Assembly: GCA_016165875.1 (NCBI GenBank)
Contig: JABBOT010000001.1
Coordinates: forward strand, 41,344,252 to 41,408,251
Length of the DNA: 64,000 nt
Origin: Acanthopleura granulata
Lineage: Eukaryota > Mollusca > Polyplacophora > Chitonida > Chitonidae
Reading direction: 5' to 3'
Under the pieces are notes generated by a model, which did not search any database, had not been told where the DNA came from, and was given only the letters and a program-made list of their open reading frames with translations. Shown in pieces: positions 34,533 through 45,900 of the stretch; position 1 is the stretch's first letter, and every line of letters starts with the position of its first letter. The position numbers and the translations under genes are program-made.

Positions 34533-36368
34533 ATGGAATCAAGTTCTGGGTCAGTAGCCGTATGTAATACAGCTAAGGCCAAGAGCCTTGCTGTGATCTT
34601 GTGGAAAGCAGTGGAGCTTTTGGAGCGACAACGGGAAGCATGTGCCAAGGACTCAAGGCCTAAAACAATTCAAGGACTTAAGAATAATGTGGCTCCACTG
34701 TGCAAGGTGATTTTTTTCAGTGACATTGCCAAGGTTCTGAGGAACGTGTACAAGAAATCACATGGTCGGAATATCCTTATGAGGCAAACATTGTGGTTAG
34801 AAATGTCCTCGTTGTCCTTCACGGTTACTGAATTGCTGGGGAAAATATCTAAATGTGTGTTGGCCAAGGCCAGAAACCAGAGGAGAGGAATTTTGTCAGC
34901 CCAAGCTTACACAGAGCCTTTCAAAAGTATACAGAGTCAGATGAAGAAATGGAAGGAGTTCTATAAATCACAGACACACTCATATGGGGATGTGTTATCG
35001 GCTTTAGTAAATGCTTGCATATTTACAGTAGACCTAGCAAATGCAGACTCTCTCATCAGCTTACTTAAGAAATCAGGTGTTGTAGATATTGATGATGCAG
35101 GCAAAGTAAGCTATGTATTCCCCAATCATGATGCCTTAGAAGCAGCTGTAAGTAAATTTAAATCAAGATACAATTCTGCATGGAGTAAGAAGAAATATGA
35201 CTGGAAATATGTGTACCTGAATCAACATTTATTGCATGAAAGCCACAGTGAAATGGACTTGGAGGCCGAAGATGGCCTTGATGAATTAACTGTTCATATC
35301 ATTGTTCATCTGCAGAAAATGCAAAATCACATGCCCAAAACAGAGAAGGGTTTGAAGAATGCGCTAGAACCCATGTTGTCTTTGATGTATGTAGTCTCGC
35401 CCAAACCATTACTGGAGTCCTTGATTGACAGATCACAAACTGCATCTGTAAGAAATACCAGAAAACGTAGCTTCAGGGACTCCAGTCAGAGAAGTGGACA
35501 ACATTCTGACATGGGAAAAGTAGTCTTCAAGCACAGAAGTAAAAATGATGTTGTCCAACCAGTATGCTTGAATCATATAATTCATGAAATTGGGTCAGTA
35601 CTACTGCAGAAAAGGGTCCATGGTTCAATCCCACATAAGAATTTCATATCCAGAGTATCAGGAGTGAATGAAGCCCAGAAGGTGAAATCGAATGATCCAA
35701 AACCTGTTTTTTATGTTTTACGAAAACTGCTTCAAGAAGGTCAGAAAAAAGCGCAGCATCTAAACAGATCAGTGGTATTGTCCAGCCCAGAGAACGAAAT
35801 GGCTTGTGAGGAGAGAGTAACCAAATGGCTTGAGGCCAAGACTGGGCCTCCCATTGACCAGGCTGATGTAGGTAAGCCCGTCAGACAAGAGGACACTGCA
35901 GAAACTCCAATGGAGGAGGATGGAATGTCGACTGATGCTGGAAACATATCAAAAGACTCTGCCAAAGCTCATGATTCCCATACATCTGGTAGCACCCAGG
36001 CTATGAATACTTGTAATTCTGACCCTATGTCAGCAGCCGAGATGTTGACTGTTCTCCAGGGCATGTCGTGCCACAGTGGTGGCATCGACCCGCTTTGTGT
36101 TATTAATGTCTTAACAGAAGCAGGCTATTGCACCGTGCATCGCGATTGTGTAACTTACCCAGACAGATTTCCAACAACAACATATCAGGGAAGTCTGAAA
36201 GAAATGATCACCAGCATAACTCAGGAACTTTATACTAGTTTCCTTGAGAGTAGCATTTCCAGAGAAACCAAAATTCGTTTGGCAAACACACAGGTGAAAG
36301 AGAAACAGTGCAAAAGTCCAGTAAAAATACATATGAAAGGTCTTAGGAAAAGACCAAGGTACCAGTGA
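34533..36368 (+). CDS. Unrecognised single-exon protein, 611 aa, with internal repeats
   Basis: I do not recognise the family. The ATG at 34533 has a good Kozak context (A at -3, G at +4); codons upstream of it in the same frame lack another ATG nearby. No intron is needed across 1.8 kb, unlike the other three genes. The protein has no signal peptide or membrane segment. It is mostly helical-looking with a basic C-terminus (KGLRKRPRYQ) and an acidic Ser/Thr-rich linker at about 450-500. Residues about 151-217 and 501-571 share a pattern of two hydrophobic helices, SG/AG turn, V.Y..FP and a closing helix, resembling winged-helix folds. RPKTIQGLKNNVAP (42-55) resembles MPKTEKGLKNALEP (267-280), and SPKPLLESL resembles DPKPVFYVL. 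Nuclear or nucleic-acid role is a guess. Confidence 0.85.
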   Translation: MESSSGSVAVCNTAKAKSLAVILWKAVELLERQREACAKDSRPKTIQGLKNNVAPLCKVIFFSDIAKVLRNVYKKSHGRNILMRQTLWLEMSSLSFTVTELLGKISKCVLAKARNQRRGILSAQAYTEPFKSIQSQMKKWKEFYKSQTHSYGDVLSALVNACIFTVDLANADSLISLLKKSGVVDIDDAGKVSYVFPNHDALEAAVSKFKSRYNSAWSKKKYDWKYVYLNQHLLHESHSEMDLEAEDGLDELTVHIIVHLQKMQNHMPKTEKGLKNALEPMLSLMYVVSPKPLLESLIDRSQTASVRNTRKRSFRDSSQRSGQHSDMGKVVFKHRSKNDVVQPVCLNHIIHEIGSVLLQKRVHGSIPHKNFISRVSGVNEAQKVKSNDPKPVFYVLRKLLQEGQKKAQHLNRSVVLSSPENEMACEERVTKWLEAKTGPPIDQADVGKPVRQEDTAETPMEEDGMSTDAGNISKDSAKAHDSHTSGSTQAMNTCNSDPMSAAEMLTVLQGMSCHSGGIDPLCVINVLTEAGYCTVHRDCVTYPDRFPTTTYQGSLKEMITSITQELYTSFLESSISRETKIRLANTQVKEKQCKSPVKIHMKGLRKRPRYQ

Positions 36369-36494
36369 AGCGTCTTTTTTTTCACGGGTCTCGTTTGACT
36401 CCAGCATACTTGTTTATTTTTCAACCATTGTAAGGCTTCAGGTGTTTTCTAACATTTATAGTTTAATGCAGTGATTTCACATTAGTTGAGTTAA

Positions 36495-36500
36495 AATAAA
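36495..36500 (+). terminator. Candidate poly(A) signal AATAAA for the 611-aa gene
   Basis: First AATAAA after the stop codon, about 127 nt downstream. Confidence 0.35.
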
Positions 36501-37230
36501 TATAGAGCATTTTCCTGTACGTAGAGTATATGAAGGGAATTCCAGTTATGTCAGCATCACTAGGCTGAGGTATACTGTATATACACAAAATACATCTAGT
36601 TTTGTATGAATTTCTCACTGTGTATGTTATGTTATGCACATGTAGGTTTTCTCATCCCACAGGCTTCTCCTTGCCCAAATTTATACCTAAGACGCATGTT
36701 TTCTGTTGTATAGAAGTTGTATAGAAACATTTTGCTCAGTGAATACAACTGGGTGGATCATGTGGAAGAAAGAAGACTCTAAACTTTGGAATAATACAAA
36801 ATGCTTTAAACACAAGATTGTGATATTTCACAGGCATTCTTTAATAGATTTAAGACATTGTAGGTGGAATACATGTAGTATTGAATTGATCAAAATAACA
36901 ACAAATTTTAAAGACGATGAATTTGAAACAGAGAGACATGAAGCATCTGTGATACTGTTTTCCAGTGCCTGATTTCTTTGACTGTTAATTGTCACCCATC
37001 AAATGAATCTTGTTTCTTTTTAGCAGGAGGCTGTGGTTTATTCTGAAGTTGACATGCATAAAATATCAATGTCTTGTGTTTAGAATATGTTTCTCTGGTC
37101 CACCAGATGGAAGTTGATGTCATTTACAGAAGAAAATCTGTGAAGCTCACAGTATCTGCCTTCTTGTATAGCCAATAGTTAATAGCAATTGTCGAAAAAG
37201 GGGTTCCTATGTGACTCTTCCCTTAAAAGC

Positions 37231-37250
37231 AATAAAGTGAAAAAAAAAAA
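37231..37250 (+). terminator. AATAAA followed by an A-run
   Basis: AATAAAGTG runs directly into eleven or so A residues. This looks like a polyadenylated cDNA end fossilised in the genome, or simply an A-rich tract beside a distal poly(A) signal. Confidence 0.4.
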
Positions 37251-37651
37251 GATAACATATATATAACTTTAAAATTTTGTTCATTAATTTCCTTTACTGC
37301 AAAATGCAAGATAAATAATGGTTTCATACAAAAAAGGACATTCATTCATTTTATTTTACACATAATTCTTTCCCTTTCTGACCAAAATATATATTTGTAG
37401 AATGAAATTAAAATCATGTCACTATTGTATCCAATATTAAACAGATCACATAATAAATTCCAACAAATAATAAACAAAATGTGTGTGCTTAAAATTTTGG
37501 GGGTAGTTTGAACTTGTACCTGTGATAATACAATCATAAAATACAAATCAAGGGTACACTTTCCATGTACAAAAAGTAGAAATAATACTATGATGTAGGG
37601 AGAAATACAGATTTCTTTTCTTTCAGGTTTTATTCACAGTATTTATAGTAA

Positions 37652-37873
37652 ACTACTTATTTATTTATTTGATTGGTGTTTTATGCCATACTCAAGAATA
37701 TTTCACTTATACGACGACGGCCAGCATTATGGTGGGGGGAAACCAGGCAGAGCCTGGGGGAACCCACGACCATCCGCAGGTTGCTGGTAAACCTTCCCAC
37801 ATAAGGCCAGAGAGGAAGCCAGCGTATGCTGGGCATTAGCGCACTAATTAACTGAGCCATGGAGGCCCCCAGT
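37652..37873 (-). mobile_element. SINE family 1, full length
   Basis: Tail TTATTTATTTATTTGATTGG, body TTTATGCCATACTCAAGAAT, ACGACGACGGCCAGCATTAT and CCCACGACCATCCGCAGG, then a tRNA-like head that reads, on the other strand, GGGGGCCTCCATGGCTCAGT. A good reference copy for the family. Confidence 0.9.
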
Positions 37874-39893
37874 AAACTACTTAAAAATTTCTTCACACTG
37901 ACAATAAACAAAATTACCCTGCCCTCTATTTTAAGTTTTATAAGTATCAAAAAGATGGATGTACATTAGACTGAACAAGCACACAAAATGTTTCTGGTCC
38001 CATTTTTTTCTGGAAGTGGGTAATTTTGCTGAGTTATTATGATGCAAATTTATTGTAGTAGGCATCATAGTTTTGTTATATTGCTCCTAAAACCCAGATG
38101 AGTCTTCAGGAAGAAATGAGTTTTGGATCGGAGATCAACTAAGCTAGTTGTGAAACCCACAAATTGAACACATTGCTGTATACTTACATATTAAGTACAG
38201 TACATCTGCAGTACAGCTAGCAATCACAAACTGTGGAGGGGTGGGAGATTTGCATCCCAGGGGTATGGATTTACAAGGCCATTGCTATATTTGCATCTAA
38301 ACATTTCACAGTATAAGGTCAATTATGCATCTATGTATTATGGAGCATGATACATATCCTTAGTACGAAAGTGGCATAAAATGAAAAACAGCAGGTCACC
38401 ATCCTCTGTATGAACTGCAGCCATAAAAAATCCACTTGTAAGGGCTGAACGAGCAGCCTAAACAACGTACATGTACCAAGTTTGTAAATATTCGTTTCCA
38501 TACTAAAAACTTTCTTTTCACAATTTTGAACCAAGTATTTCCCAGTAATCATCTAAGGCACTTACCTGCTGGCAAAATGTCTATATCTCAACACTAACAT
38601 ATAAACCTACACATCAAGTATCACAGAAGAAGCTGTTGTGTATAAAGTGTGATGTGATTCACACGAAATACTGACATATAAGAACAACTGTCGTCAACAT
38701 TCTGTCGCATGCAAATGTAAATTTGCATAAAATTCCCCCAACAACCATATTTCATATATTTGGTTAAAATGATTCTGTTACTGTTGCAGAAAGTTTTGTT
38801 TCATTACAGTGCAAATTTCGATAAGGCACTAGCACAATCTCACATTTGCCGAATGTTATGCTGTACATAACAACAAAGCTGTCATGGTAACAATACTACA
38901 TATCATATACATATTTTGTGCTAAAATAGTTGCAAATATGTAATTCTAGATTTGAAATGTGATAGCTTTATCCACAAGTGACGCTGATACATAATGTAGG
39001 ATACTGTTTCTGAGTATTAGCCACTAAGGAAAAATCTGACTGAAAAGCTCCCATTTTTGCTATCACACCCATTCTTCCACACCACTATCGCAAATGTGTT
39101 TGGTTGTCTGGTGCCCTGTCTCCTGTGGGGAGCGATGCTGCTGTTGGGAAGCACGATACCAGACTAAAAAAGTCTCCTGAATGACTTTGCCACATTGCAG
39201 TTTGCAACTACCTCTAAAAATGTCCCTTAAAAATCATCAAGGCATTGTTTTGAAAACTTCAGAGCTCATCACACAGATAAACAGCCTTAAGATTTAAAAA
39301 AAAAAAAAATTTGGTTGATTTTCCCTTATGATACAGTTACAATATTGATTTGTATCGGAAAAATGTAGATCACTGTATGCACAAAGTCAGTATAACATCA
39401 CTAGTAATGATTTACTTTGATGGATGTTTTGGATGAATGAAAAATAAATATTTGGAATGTTGGTTTTTGGTTCATTTACGAAAATGAATGGATTCATTAA
39501 ATGAGATTGCTAAATTAAATAAAGACCAGTTTATAATAAAATAAATTTACTTCGGAAACTCATGCTCAAATTTCACAGGTGTGAAGGCATGCTCTGAAAA
39601 CGTGACTGCTCACAAACTCAATTCTGGCCCTAGACCTCTTTCGATGCGTTGTGTGAACGTAGCTTAAAAATAGGAAACCTGTTGATGTTTATATAATCTA
39701 GATACTGATAGATAAATATCTAGATCCTAGATAAATAACAAAATAAAGTTCTGCCCTTCGCCATGCCTGACTTGGGAGTTTTCAGTTCCTATGGTTTCCT
39801 TTCGATGTTTGTCCCTGATACACGTACGTGTGTCGTTACATCACACCCTGTGTCAGCAGTGACAGTGAGAGCTTGTTCTCATTGGTTATCTCC

Positions 39894-39980
39894 TCAATGA
39901 GTCCAAACACACTTGGTCATTTTGGATGGAGGAGTCGGCAGGCATTTGTTCAGCTTCTCACAACCAGGTGGTGCCCAGTT
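39894..39980 (-). CDS. GALNS: GALNS exon 14, left-hand copy (stop codon)
   Basis: Identical coding sequence to the right-hand copy, stop TGA. Confidence 0.85.
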   Translation of the reverse strand, partial: NWAPPGCEKLNKCLPTPPSKMTKCVWTH

Positions 39981-42900
39981 CTGACAAATAAAAACATCAC
40001 ATAAATGTTAATTGATTTACTGGTTCACAGTGTTCATTTGACTGGTGTTGTGTACCCAAGAACATAAATTTCACTTCTGTGATTATAAGTACATCAGCAT
40101 GGTGTGGCGTAACTATTGCTAGTGTGACATTGGGTCATTCTATTATGGCATTTAGGTTTATGAGTGGAGGGAGTAGCCGACCAAACATCAGGCTATCACA
40201 ATGCAGTGGGACGCATCACATTGGTCAAGGTTGAGCCTGAGCTAAGGGTGATTGAGGAATCTGAGATAAAAAATATACTGTTCCCTGACATTAATTCAGG
40301 ATATGACAGAATAGTCCCTCATTCATTATGGTGCCGTTGAGAGACAAAATTGTCTTCTTTGTTGGAAGTGGGTATGCGTTACAGGAGTGTTCTTCAGGGT
40401 TCCCTTGCTTGTAATGTGCTCAGGGCTTTGGTTACAATAAGCAATAGACAGTTCTCTCGTATTCTCTGGGATAAAATGAGCTGAAGACGACCTGCCTTCC
40501 ACCTATATGACATGTCATAGTAGAGTTCGCCAGTAACTTGCCAAATAAAGGCAATGGTTTACTCCAGGCACTCTGTTTTCTGCCATAAAACTCAGATAAA
40601 TAAATTGTACAAGGGTTGTTGGCTGTTTCAAAAATTTCTCACTTATGAAATAAAAGCTGAAGGAAACAAAGTCGTGGGATAAACCAACGTCCTTTGGTAC
40701 GTTTCTGCCAAACTTTCCCACCTGTGACATATACACTTATTCGTGGGTAACAAGTTGCCACACTGCTGAGGGGGGGTGATGCAAAAATTCCCTGTTCAAG
40801 GCTGGGATTGAACTCTCACTCCATGTGATCACAGTTTGGATGTGCTATGTACAGAATAACAATGATGTGTGTTACAATGACATTGAGGGTGTATTTATTT
40901 GATTGGTGTTGAATTCCTGGGCATGTTATGAACATGGAATCCCCAAAATCTGTTTGCTGTCATATGCTTTCAAATCTTTAATTGGATCAAATTCTTGTCA
41001 TACTAAATTTGGCCAAAATTCTGGTCGATTCTGGCAAAGATATGGGCCTTCATTTCAATTCTGATAAAAAACGATGAAAATAAAGCCCCGAATGCTACCT
41101 TCAGAATTATTCACTCATGTGACAGTTCAGGTCTACAGCCAGAGGAAACCTGAGAGAGATCTAAACAAATTATGGTCCTACATTACTGTACATTACCTGT
41201 ACAGCTGGGTCGCAGTAGTTGAGCGCGGGCACCCCTCGAATCAGGTACTCCTGGTGGTAATTCACTATCTGCTGGATACCTGGCATCACCTGCTTATACT
41301 CCTCACTCGTAGGCCTGCAGGAAATTGAAAAACACAAGCTCATTTGTCAACTTTCACGATTTCTTATGCGATTTCATTTGATTTGATTGGTGTTTATGCC
41401 ATACTCAAGAATATTTCACCTGTGCGATGGCTGCTGCCGAGAGAAAACTGGGCTCTGCCTGGGGTAAACCCACGACCATCCACAAGTTACTTTCCCATGT
41501 ACAGCCGGAGAGGAAGCCAGCATTAGATGAACTGTAACTCACAGCCACAGCACTGGTGAGAGCGAAAGGCAGCTGGTTCATTATGCCGTGCAGGTACCCT
41601 AATCACCTCAGCCACTGAGAGCCCCAGATACGCTTTGAGCTCCTTTTTATATTTGACAGTACTGCAGAATGACTATTTGTTGAGGGTTATTCCATCAAAT
41701 AAATATAATTTGCTCCTCTCCGAAACCCTCGAATTAACAATATGACTTATTGACACTAATTACTACATGTGATACTAGTTAGTAAATCAGAAGTCTCTGT
41801 GGCACAGTGGTTAGTTTGCTAGCACAGTACAATGACCTAGGAGCCTGTCACCAATCCAGATGTGTGAGCTGAAGTCTACCTCTTGGCTGGCTTTGTCTCT
41901 GGCCCTAAGTCGGAAGGTCTGCCAGTAACCTGTGAATAACCACGGCTATTCACCTGGGCTTTCCTTAGGATACCACCATCATTCTGGCTGTTGTCATGAA
42001 TATGGTGTAAAACGCGAACTAATAAAAAAATGAACAAATATTTACTGAACAACATGTGCCCCTCTGCCAGAGTACATGTAGTCAGCTCCACAGCCCCACC
42101 TATTCCTGCAGTGAACCCAGCCATTACAGTAATCGCCATGATACAGACCTAATCATGTACTTCTCCCCTGGGTCTCTGGCCACATGGAAGAGCAGAGGCT
42201 GAGCGGTGTGATCCACTTGGTCATGGGTTGTAACATTTTCTATCTCCTGGCCAGGGCAAAAGTTCACACCCTGAAACGAGAAACATATACCAAACCTTAC
42301 TAACCCTTTAAACTGGCTTTGCGGAACTCTGTCTTCAGCAGATCATGGTACAGGTACTATACACAAGATCAGATGAGAGGGAAATATTTTCCAGATTCCA
42401 TCCATTCATCCATCAATCACTTCAGAGATCATCAGTCTTTTTCAAACTTTTCTTGGTAAAGAACAACAAAAAATAGTACTCAAGTTAAATACTTATCCTC
42501 TCATACTCAACTGAAGAATCAAGCAGATCATTGTGCTGTATTTAACAGCTCAATTACTGACGATGAATCAGGACTCAGTAGTTTATTTATTTATTTATTT
42601 GATTGGTGTTTTAACATCACAGTGAAGAATACTTCATTTACACGGCGGTGGCCAACATTGTGGTGGGGCAAAAAGCTGGAAGAGCCTGGGAGAAACCCAT
42701 GACATCTGCAGGTTGCTGGCAGACCTTCCAATGTACAACTCACGGCAATCACATTTGTTGAGAGGCTCTTGAGTCATTTTGCTGTGATAGCGTGCCACCC
42801 TCCTCAGCCATCACTCCTCAATGACTATTGTTAAAAGCTGCTTAACCTTGAGAAATGATGACTTCATTACTAATTGTTCCTATAAAAGTCTGTTTAGTAA

Positions 42901-45900
42901 TAAACCTTAACCTTTCAACATTATTTGAATTATTCATATTTTATGCTGACATATGTACACTGTACAGTGCAGTTCTGTAATGCCATGTCAAGAACACAAG
43001 ACATGACATCCAATCACAGTACAAGGCCATTGAGGCTTAACCTTAATTTAACGTTATGCTAAACCTGGGAAGAACCACGACTGTTTATTTTCTGGGTCGA
43101 AGTCTAAGGTTTGACTTGAGGAATTAAACCCCTGTACGTGGGAAGGTCCATTAGCAATGTGTGGATGGTCATCGTTTTCCTTCCACCACAATGCTGGCAG
43201 CCGTCGTATAAGTGAAATATTCTTGAGTACGGCGTAAAACACCAATAAATGAATAAAGGATTGAACCCCAGTACTACAGCACCACTGTGCAGCACAGCCA
43301 GGGGCTTAAGAGACTCACACTGTTAAACTCTGTCAGTGAGTTTGTCCATGTCCACAGGTGTGCTTTGTAATTCCCAACCCGTACAGCCATCAGGGTATTC
43401 CCACGATAGAAAAAGATGGGTCTGAAATCAGTGTAAATCTGGCATATAGAGCTGGTGATGCAACATGTAAAACAAACATGAAAATTTATTTAATTATCTG
43501 AATGTTGTTTGACTCAATTCCTAGTCTTCAGAGTATTCCCACAGTAGAAAAAGATTGTTCTGAAATACATGTATATGTAAATCAGGCATATAAAACTGTA
43601 ATTCCCTACAAGTATGGCCATGAGGGTATTCGTACTGTAGAAAAAGATTGGCTGAAAATACATATATGAGTTAGGTTTTCATACATTACCTTGCAAGGTC
43701 AGTAAAGTGATACACGTGTGTGAATGAGGATTTTCTAGTCATGAGCGCCTTGGACCACTTACTGATCAAGATCACACAAACAATAAGAGCAAGGAACTGT
43801 AGAAATTTGTTCTCCAAAGCCACTATTAAAATTCCACTCTCCACAATTTGTATTCTGTCACAGTTTGGATGAAACTGTTACAAAAAGCTACATGAATTAC
43901 AGTACCTGTATTTAGACTGTAAATCGGCTAAAATTACAATAAAATTTTGACTAACTAATTATTCTGCTGTACTAAGTTGGAGAGGACATGTGACTAAAAA
44001 GTTTCATGTTACCAGATATGAAATTATGGGTAGTTTACTGTGCATACATCTTTCACTCATTTCAACACTGTTGTCTGGGGACAAATCTGTCTAAAGTGTA
44101 AAGAGAAGTGCGTTATACAAGACACACTTGTGACTGGGTTATCCTGAAGCACACGTTGTAAAGATGCGTGTTATAATGATCTTGAGGTGCACTTCCTTTC
44201 ACTCCTCACACTGATCCCTGAACGCTTCCACAGATAGGATCAATCACTATGGTTGGATCAAATTCCTTACCTGTCTGAGTTAGTGTTATTGAAGAGTGCT
44301 CCAGTGAGGCTGATGCCGTCAATTATCCTGTCTTCAGGTTTGGGGATGCCGGCTATCTCTAGCACTGTAGTGAAAAGGTCCATCAGGTTTCCTAACTGAC
44401 GAGAGACCTGGAAGAGCCGCAGTAATTTGTTTATTTATTTATTTCATTGGTGTTTTACGCAGCACTCAATATTTCAACTATAGCATATCGGCCAGCATTG
44501 TGGTGGGAGGAAACAGGGCAGAGCCTGGGAAAACCCGAGACCATCCACAGGCAGACCTTCTCACATACAATCGGGGAAGAAGCTGGGCTTGAACTCACAG
44601 CGAGTGCATTGGTGAGAGGCACCTGTTTCATTACACTGCACTGGCCCACTAGGTCACGCAGGCAACAAGCTGCGGTAAAGCAAATAGTCAATCACACCAC
44701 ATATGAGTCTATCACAAAGTGAAATTACAAGGGAAATGAGACAGATGGCTATTTCCAGTGGTGCCTCAGTGCACATCAGAACACGTCACACTTGAGATAA
44801 ATAGAAGCACATTGTCATTTATGCCTACCCTAAGTCTTTTACTTTTGGACAGATATCAGTAGTGCTGAAAGCAAAAAATTATTTTTCGCTCCCAGGTTTT
44901 CAGCCAAGTAAAGATATAGATATCTTGTACATTAGATGGACTAACCATAAAGGAAAAAAAAATGTTACAATTACATGTAACACCAATACTTAGAAGAATT
45001 ACAGGCTTTGGAAACAGCCCAAGATTCCTCTCAGTTCTAAATTCTGTATGTTTGTCTTTCATCCTGAAACTGTCCTTGAGTTCATGTGAAGTCTCATCTG
45101 TCAGAAAGACTTGCGTGAAATGCACAAAATTGGTTGAATTTTGTGACTGCCAACAGTTACTATGGTATAAAACAGACAAATTTTTTTTCTTTTTTTTCTG
45201 TCTCAGACAAGACAAAGAAGAACTCCCAGTTATGTGAACTCGAAAAACATCTATGTAACTTATAAAATCAACAAAGTATGTATTTATACATGCTTGGGAT
45301 TTTACCTTGTACTTAACAATTTTTCGGTCATTTGACAACGAGGAGTCCTTAGAATGTATACACACTGTGCCTTCTTGTGTAAGGCGAGCCCATGCTGCCG
45401 CCACTGGAACATCATGCGGAAAACACCAGACAAGATACCCCACCCAGTCACATTATACTGACACCGGGCTGAGCAGTCTTGTGTCCTTGCTTTAACCTCT
45501 GAGTGCTGAGTGCCAAGTGAGGCAGCGACAAGTACCATTTTTAAAGTCTTGGCTGAGACCAAACCTGAGATTGATCCCAGATATCCCGACCTTCAGGCAA
45601 ACCACCAGGCCACTAAGGAGGTCCAAAACAATCAACAATGATTTGGCTACTGACTGAGGTAGACAACCAGAGGCTACAAGCTGGTGTTTTTCCAGCACCT
45701 GAACTTCAGACGTACTCTGATATCATGTCCAGTTGTAATGTACTTCAGTAATGGACATTTCTTTCTCAAAAGTCAACTGTACATAAGTGTGTAGGACGGA
45801 AGCACTGTACCAAAGATGCTACAATGGAGCTGATCCAATTCTCAACATTCTGAGTAACGAGAGATATTATTCTTTAATTCCTTAAGATTCCTAAATGCTT

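Larger units (their letters stand above)
36369..39893. other. Intergenic region between the 611-aa gene and the GALNS stop codon
   Basis: Convergent 3' ends of the two genes. It contains the poly(A) candidates, one full-length SINE and otherwise AT-rich sequence; from 38834 onward it belongs to the segment that is repeated after the assembly gap. Confidence 0.65.

Noticed and set aside
34145..34567. 140-codon frame overlapping the start of the 611-aa gene
   Set aside because: Different frame, no conserved features; probably 5' untranslated or promoter DNA.
44856..45443. 195-codon minus frame (and its counterpart at 53509-54066)
   Set aside because: It runs through repeat family 2 and intron 9 and resembles no part of GALNS; the two versions differ by frame-compatible chance indels.
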